From NCBI GenBank assembly GCA_900551555.1, contig URWC01000059.1, positions 1 to 10,259 on the forward strand: 10,259 nucleotides of DNA. Direction: 5' to 3'. The notes beneath the pieces were generated by a model. The model saw only the letters and a list, made by a program, of their open reading frames with translations, made no database searches and was not told where the DNA came from. The position numbers and the translations under genes are program-made. Origin of the DNA: an uncultured Collinsella sp. GTDB taxonomy: Bacteria > Actinomycetota > Coriobacteriia > Coriobacteriales > Coriobacteriaceae. Positions within the stretch are counted from its first letter, which is position 1. Every line of letters begins with the position of its first letter. This document shows, in pieces, positions 7,051 to 10,259 of the stretch.

Positions 7051-7130
7051 GTGAGCTCAATCCAAACATGTACGTCAGCCTCCAAAGATGTCGGAAAATG
7101 TCGTTTTTGGAGGCTGACGTACATGTTTTG
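7051..7130 (-). repeat. palindromic terminal repeat, copy 2 (inverted relative to copy 1)
   Basis: This is the reverse complement of the unit at 5861-5940. Its palindrome arms are longer and perfect: 7064-7086 and 7106-7128 are exact reverse complements over 23 bp, with a 19-nt centre. The asymmetric tail GTGAGCTCAAT (7051-7061) points toward the enclosed gene. The outer edge reads GTTTTGG, one T longer than copy 1. Confidence 0.95.
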
Positions 7131-7262
7131 GACCCTTGGCATTCCAGTAACGCCACGCCCCCACCCAGTCCCGACCGTTTGCCGAGCAATAGGGTCGCAA
7201 TCGGCGCTGAACATGTACTATGTACGGGCATTGTCCAAATCCGTAATCCAAAGGACCCCATC

Positions 7263-7952
7263 TTGCCCGTCGTCGCCGCTATGACCATTACCTCACATGC
7301 ATCGGATGCCATGGTCGCCATTCCGTTTTGGCTCGAGATGTTCGCTGTTGTCGCTGCATCGATCTCGGGTGTGTTGGTTGCGCGCGAGCACAAGCTCGAC
7401 CTGGTGGGCGCGGTCGCGCTCGCGGTGGTCTGCGGTCTGGGCGGCGGTCTTTTGCGCGATATGACGCTCCAGGTCGGCAACGTCTACATCCTCAACCAGC
7501 CGATGGCGCTCCCGCTTTCCATTGCCACGGCAGCCATCATCTATATTTTCCCGGCAATCGTCGACAAACCCGAAAAACTCATTCCCCTGCTCGATATCAT
7601 CTCGGTCGGCATCTACGCCGCCACTGGAGCAGACAAGGCGCTGGTCTACGGCTTTGCGCCGGCGGTGTGCATCATGATGGGCTTTTTTACCGCGGTGGGC
7701 GGCGGCATGTTGCGCGACGGCTTTATGGGCGTGGTTCCGGGCATTTTCCAACGCACTAACTTTTATGCCATCGCGGCCATCGCCGGATCGACAAGCTACG
7801 TGTGTCTCGTTATGAGCGGCATCATGAGCAATGTCGCCGCGCTGATCGTATGCGTTGTCGTGACCATGGGTCTGCGCTGGCTCTCGCTGCGCTTTGACAT
7901 CAAAAGCCCCACCGAAGAAGACATCGCGCGCTTTTTGCATCGCAAAAAGTAG
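7263..7952 (+). CDS. TRIC/UPF0126-family cation channel-like membrane protein
   Basis: The 229-residue product is a polytopic membrane protein with about seven hydrophobic segments. It has the duplicated signature of the UPF0126/TRIC family: GGGLLRD at 60-66 and GGGMLRD at 146-152, each following a hydrophobic helix and preceding a short loop. Prokaryotic relatives form trimeric potassium-type channels; the Pfam family has also been labelled glycine transporter, so the substrate is open. Length fits the family (about 205-230). I chose a TTG start at 7263 because AAAGGA lies 7 nt upstream. The in-frame ATGs at 7281 and 7311 lack a good ribosome binding site but remain possible. Upstream lies the cassette repeat; downstream, a bactofilin-like gene in the same direction after a 107-bp gap. 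No clear terminator separates them. Confidence 0.88.
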   Translation: MPVVAAMTITSHASDAMVAIPFWLEMFAVVAASISGVLVAREHKLDLVGAVALAVVCGLGGGLLRDMTLQVGNVYILNQPMALPLSIATAAIIYIFPAIVDKPEKLIPLLDIISVGIYAATGADKALVYGFAPAVCIMMGFFTAVGGGMLRDGFMGVVPGIFQRTNFYAIAAIAGSTSYVCLVMSGIMSNVAALIVCVVVTMGLRWLSLRFDIKSPTEEDIARFLHRKK

Positions 7953-8020
7953 GTAGCGCGGGCTCATCCTTCGAAATGCAACCGAGAGGTTCTTTTAGAA
8001 CGCCCGCACGTTGGGTACCC

Positions 8021-8047
8021 TGTTAGGTATATGCCGAACACCTAACA
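8021..8047 (+). promoter_or_regulatory. operator-like inverted repeat before the bactofilin-like gene
   Basis: TGTTAGGT (8021-8028) and ACCTAACA (8040-8047) form a perfect 8-bp inverted repeat with an 11-bp spacer. It ends 12 bp before the start codon and abuts the AAAGGA ribosome binding site. It could be a repressor operator (TetR/GntR-like in symmetry) or an RNA hairpin that masks translation initiation. No convincing promoter hexamers were seen around it. Confidence 0.45.
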
Positions 8048-8059
8048 AAAGGATCAACC

Positions 8060-9205
8060 ATGGCTTTCAATCAAACCGCGGCGACGCCGTCACACAAGAT
8101 GCGTCGCTGCCTGCTTATGGCATTCGCGCTCATCGCGCTGGCGATCACCGTGCTTCCCACGGCGTCGTTCGCCGGCACGGACACGGCAGGCAATGTCCTT
8201 GCGACCGACAATGACGCCAATCCGTCCGGCGTCGAGGGTGACCTGTACTGGGCCGGTCAGGCCCTCAACTTGGATGATGCGTCCATCGACCGCGATATCA
8301 TCGCCGCGGGCGATACCCTCTCAATTCGCGACTGCACAGTGGGCGGCGCCGTCCGTCTGGCGGCACGCACCATCGACATTGCCAAGACCACGGTTGATGG
8401 CAGCGTGACCGTTGCTGGCCAGCATGTCGTTCTCAATTCCGACAGCACCGCTAACTGTTTCTACGCGATAGGCGAGACGGTTGCCTTGCGAGGCTCCACC
8501 AAGTCGGCAGCGCTCGCGGGCGATACGGTAACCATCGACGGCACCGTCGATGGCGATGTCGAGGTTTGGGCCGACAAGCTCATCCTGGGCAAGAACGCCC
8601 ACATCACCGGCACCGTGAACGCGCACGTCTCCGAGGACCCCGAGCGCGGCGCGGGAGCCGAGGTCGGCGCACTCAAGATCGACCGCACCGAGAACGAGGA
8701 TACTTCCACCGTTAACGATGTCATCGGCGGTATCGTCGCCGCGGCACTCTCGACCTGCTTTGTCGCTCTGCTGCTCGAGCTCTTCTTTCCGCGTGCGACT
8801 GCCAGCGCCGCCGGTATGCTCCACCAGCGCCCCATGCCCCTGTGGGTGAGCGGTCTTCTGGGCACGATTGCTATCGTCCCCGCCGTCCTACTGCTAATTA
8901 TCTCTATCGCTGGTCTGTCGCTTGCCGGAGCCCTCATGTGCGGTGTTATTGGCATCGCACTGGTGTCGAGTGCCTTTGCAGGGTGCGCGATCGCGCGCAT
9001 GGTCGGACACAGCCAGAACCGCTACGCCATGGCAGCCGTTGGTGGCGTAATCGCAGGCGCCCTCACGGGGCTTCCCCTCGTAGGCGGCTTCATCAGCGGC
9101 GTGGCCTTTGTCTTTATGCTCGGCTACATCATCCAAATCATCTGGCGAAACGCCCACCTCAAGCCGCAGCAGCCGGCTAACACGCCAGAACTCCCCACCG
9201 CCTAG
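8060..9205 (+). CDS. exported bactofilin-like (polymer-forming) protein with C-terminal membrane segments
   Basis: The 381-residue protein has three parts. Residues 14-38 look like a signal peptide (MRRCLLMAFALIALAITVLP, then TASFA with cleavage likely near 38). Residues about 58-190 are a run of short beta-type repeats with alternating hydrophobic residues, such as DRDIIAAGDTLSIRD, TVGGAVRLAARTIDI, TTVDGSVTVAGQHVVL and TVDGDVEVWADKLIL. This is the right-handed beta-helix pattern of the bactofilin/polymer-forming family. Residues about 221-243, 262-312 and 323-361 contain several membrane helices, ending in a short charged and Pro-rich tail. The beta domain would therefore lie outside the membrane, unlike classical cytoplasmic bactofilins. 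The ATG is preceded by AAAGGA with good spacing. A role in envelope organisation is inference. It is transcribed toward the sortase-anchored pilin gene. Confidence 0.82.
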   Translation: MAFNQTAATPSHKMRRCLLMAFALIALAITVLPTASFAGTDTAGNVLATDNDANPSGVEGDLYWAGQALNLDDASIDRDIIAAGDTLSIRDCTVGGAVRLAARTIDIAKTTVDGSVTVAGQHVVLNSDSTANCFYAIGETVALRGSTKSAALAGDTVTIDGTVDGDVEVWADKLILGKNAHITGTVNAHVSEDPERGAGAEVGALKIDRTENEDTSTVNDVIGGIVAAALSTCFVALLLELFFPRATASAAGMLHQRPMPLWVSGLLGTIAIVPAVLLLIISIAGLSLAGALMCGVIGIALVSSAFAGCAIARMVGHSQNRYAMAAVGGVIAGALTGLPLVGGFISGVAFVFMLGYIIQIIWRNAHLKPQQPANTPELPTA

Positions 9206-9213
9206 CAGCCGAT

Positions 9214-9273
9214 CACCACAAAGGGGCCAGGCACCTTTGTGGTGGTGCAAAGGGGTCAGGTTACTTTGCACCA
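9214..9273. repeat. two adjoining look-alike hairpins (AAAGGGG-CAGG element)
   Basis: CACCACAAAGG (9214-9224) pairs with CCTTTGTGGTG (9234-9244), an 11-bp perfect stem. Overlapping by two bases, TGGTGCAAAG (9243-9252) pairs with CTTTGCACCA (9264-9273), a 10-bp perfect stem. Both loops begin with the same pattern, GGCCAGG and GGGTCAGG, so the two units look like diverged copies. They lie 9 bp after the bactofilin-like stop codon and before the terminator. The design resembles dispersed palindromic REP-type elements. Confidence 0.8.
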
Positions 9274-9282
9274 ACAAACGAG

Positions 9283-9321
9283 GCGGGGCACTCGGTCATA
9301 TCGACCGGGTGCCCCGCTTTT
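9283..9321 (+). terminator. intrinsic terminator after the bactofilin-like gene
   Basis: GCGGGGCACTCGGTC (9283-9297) pairs with GACCGGGTGCCCCGC (9303-9317) over 15 bp with one G-U, with loop ATATC, followed by TTTT. The T-run is on the plus-strand side, so it serves the bactofilin-like gene. On the minus strand the hairpin lacks a T-run and would stop transcription from the pilin gene only weakly, if at all. Confidence 0.9.
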
Positions 9322-9346
9322 CATGGAAGGTTCTCTAGTAACTTTT

Positions 9347-9436
9347 TCAAAACCAATGATCATCAGGTCGGTAGGCCTGCGCGTCACTCGCTACGGAGGC
9401 AGTTCGCCATTGAGCAGGGGGATAATTATTTTTCAC
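9347..9436 (-). CDS. possible 29-residue small protein coupled to the pilin gene
   Basis: The last codons of the pilin gene (encoding GGGR) contain an exact AGGAGG, 5 nt before a GTG at 9436-9434. That GTG opens a 29-codon frame, MKNNYPPAQWRTASVASDAQ followed by nine residues to TGA at 9349-9347. The start overlaps the pilin stop codon by several bases, a typical translational-coupling layout. The peptide shows no signal, membrane segment or known motif. The Shine-Dalgarno could be a by-product of the Gly/Arg codons, so this is a candidate only. Confidence 0.2.
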   Translation of the reverse strand: MKNNYPPAQWRTASVASDAQAYRPDDHWF

Positions 9437-10259
9437 GGCGACCTCCTCCCCGCTTGATGACGAGCGCGACAACAATAACCGCCACTCCGATGGCAGCCAA
9501 AACCGCCACTAGCACCAACGTTCTATCTCCCGTCGAGGGCATAAAGCCTCGACTTGCTTCTTTGCTTGGGGTGTTGAGCACCGACAGCTCAATCGAACCC
9601 GTCCCGGCATCGGCGGTATCAACCCGCAGAGGGCTTTCGGCCGACACGGTCACCTTGGGCTTCGCGACTGCAACCTGTTTAACGTCCAATCCCTCGGCCG
9701 TAACCGTCACCGTACGTTTGCCTTCAAAGGCGGTGTAGCCCTTGGGAGCCGCGACCTCCTCAACGGTGTAGACACCCGCGTCAACACCGCTCAATTCCAC
9801 ATGGCCATCCGCGCCCGTGGTGACGCACGCGTCAGCATCCGTCGACCACGAGCCGTCGGTCGTTAGGATGCGCCCGCGGTCATCGATGATGCGCAATTTG
9901 GCGCCCGCGAGCGGTTTATCGTCCGAGCTTGAGCGCTTGATGAGGCTGAGTCCCCAGGTGTAGGCGCACGCATCGTCGCTCGGCGTGCGGGTGAAGCCGG
10001 CGTCGCCGGACTGATCGGCAAAGGGAGAGCGCGGGTAGCGCAGGTAGACCTCGTTGGGGTTGCCCTTCGCGATGCCGTGGTTGCACGCGCTGTTGAGCGG
10101 CGCATTGTACACGGCGACCACACGGGTGCCCGCGGCGAAGGCGTCGGCCCCGCCGAGCGCGGCGATAAGGTCGCCGGTGCGCACGGTGAAGGTCTTACCG
10201 TCGGCCGCTACCTTGGTGGCGCACTGGGCCGTGATGTCGGTCCAGCCCTTCGCGGGCTC
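9426..10259 (-). CDS. sortase-anchored SpaA-type pilin/adhesin, C-terminal part
   Basis: The 5' end lies beyond the window; 277 C-terminal residues are visible and the frame is open to the edge. The first approximately 100 resemble the end of a fimbrial isopeptide-forming D2 domain (TFTVRTGDLIAAL at 23-35, TRVVAVYNAPLN at 45-56, GNPNEVYLRYPRSP at 66-79). A SpaA/Cna-B prealbumin-like domain follows (about 100-202), with Lys108 in LSLIKRS and the E-box-like YTVEEVAAPKGY (164-175). An Asn in LSVLNTP (229) ends the next strand. The C terminus has the cell-wall sorting signal MPSTG (240-244), a hydrophobic helix (247-268) and the basic tail KRGGGRREK. Such proteins are covalently linked to peptidoglycan or pili by sortase. 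Four cysteines (13, 59, 98, 145) are visible. No sortase gene lies in the window. Whether it is the major pilin or an adhesin cannot be told. Confidence 0.88.
   Translation of the reverse strand, partial: EPAKGWTDITAQCATKVAADGKTFTVRTGDLIAALGGADAFAAGTRVVAVYNAPLNSACNHGIAKGNPNEVYLRYPRSPFADQSGDAGFTRTPSDDACAYTWGLSLIKRSSSDDKPLAGAKLRIIDDRGRILTTDGSWSTDADACVTTGADGHVELSGVDAGVYTVEEVAAPKGYTAFEGKRTVTVTAEGLDVKQVAVAKPKVTVSAESPLRVDTADAGTGSIELSVLNTPSKEASRGFMPSTGDRTLVLVAVLAAIGVAVIVVALVIKRGGGRREK

Larger units (their letters stand above)
5861..7131. mobile_element. candidate cassette: DUF559-like nuclease gene between inverted palindromic repeats
   Basis: Two copies of an approximately 80-bp repeat, in opposite orientation and with their asymmetric tails facing inward, enclose a single minus-strand gene. 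Over 78 aligned bases (5863-5940 against the complement of 7128-7051) they differ at three positions without gaps. The interior is compact, with 10 bp between tail and stop codon on one side and about 92 bp of leader on the other. The cassette lies just downstream of a tRNA-Ser gene and its terminator. I saw no transposase and no convincing target-site duplication, so mobility is inferred from architecture only. A pair of independent intergenic repeats is the alternative. Confidence 0.5.

Noticed and set aside
5851..7140. Target-site duplication or tRNA-derived attachment site around the cassette
   Set aside because: The bases outside 5861 and 7131 do not match each other convincingly, and the 3' end of tRNA-Ser(CGA) is not repeated to the right of the cassette.

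Overview
The window looks like chromosomal DNA from a high-GC, gut-type actinobacterium. My best guess is the Coriobacteriia, probably Collinsella or a close relative. The reasons are the GC-rich codon use, the core block rpsF-ssb-rpsR-rplI-dnaB-purA-purD, the acidic Ala/Glu tails on proteins, and a SpaA-type pilin with a variant sortase signal. The genus is inferred from style, not from a database match.

Left half (about 1-5110) is a core housekeeping block, all on the minus strand. Transcription runs from right to left: rpsF, ssb, rpsR and rplI form a compact operon that ends in a strong intrinsic terminator (3298-3336). After it come dnaB, then purA behind its own probable promoter (1726-1754), then the 5' part of purD, which leaves the window at base 1. 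The rpsF leader and the purA-purD gap both hold inverted repeats that could be regulatory RNA structures.

Middle (5112-5830): about 400 bp without a convincing gene, then a good promoter and two tRNA-Ser genes on the plus strand, anticodons GGA and CGA. Each has encoded CCA and is followed by an intrinsic terminator.

Accessory region (5861-7131): a minus-strand gene for a DUF559-like PD-(D/E)XK nuclease-family protein is enclosed by two inverted copies of an approximately 80-bp repeat. The copies match at 75 of 78 aligned bases. Each copy is itself a large palindrome plus an 11-nt tail pointing inward. This nuclease gene in palindromic terminal repeats, just downstream of a tRNA gene, is the most interesting object in the window. 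It could be a small mobile or invertible cassette.

Right part (7263-10259): a TRIC/UPF0126-family membrane protein and an exported bactofilin-like beta-repeat protein with C-terminal membrane segments, both on the plus strand. The latter is followed by two adjoining look-alike hairpins and an intrinsic terminator. Converging on it from the right is the C-terminal part of a sortase-anchored, isopeptide-forming pilin, whose 5' end lies outside the window.
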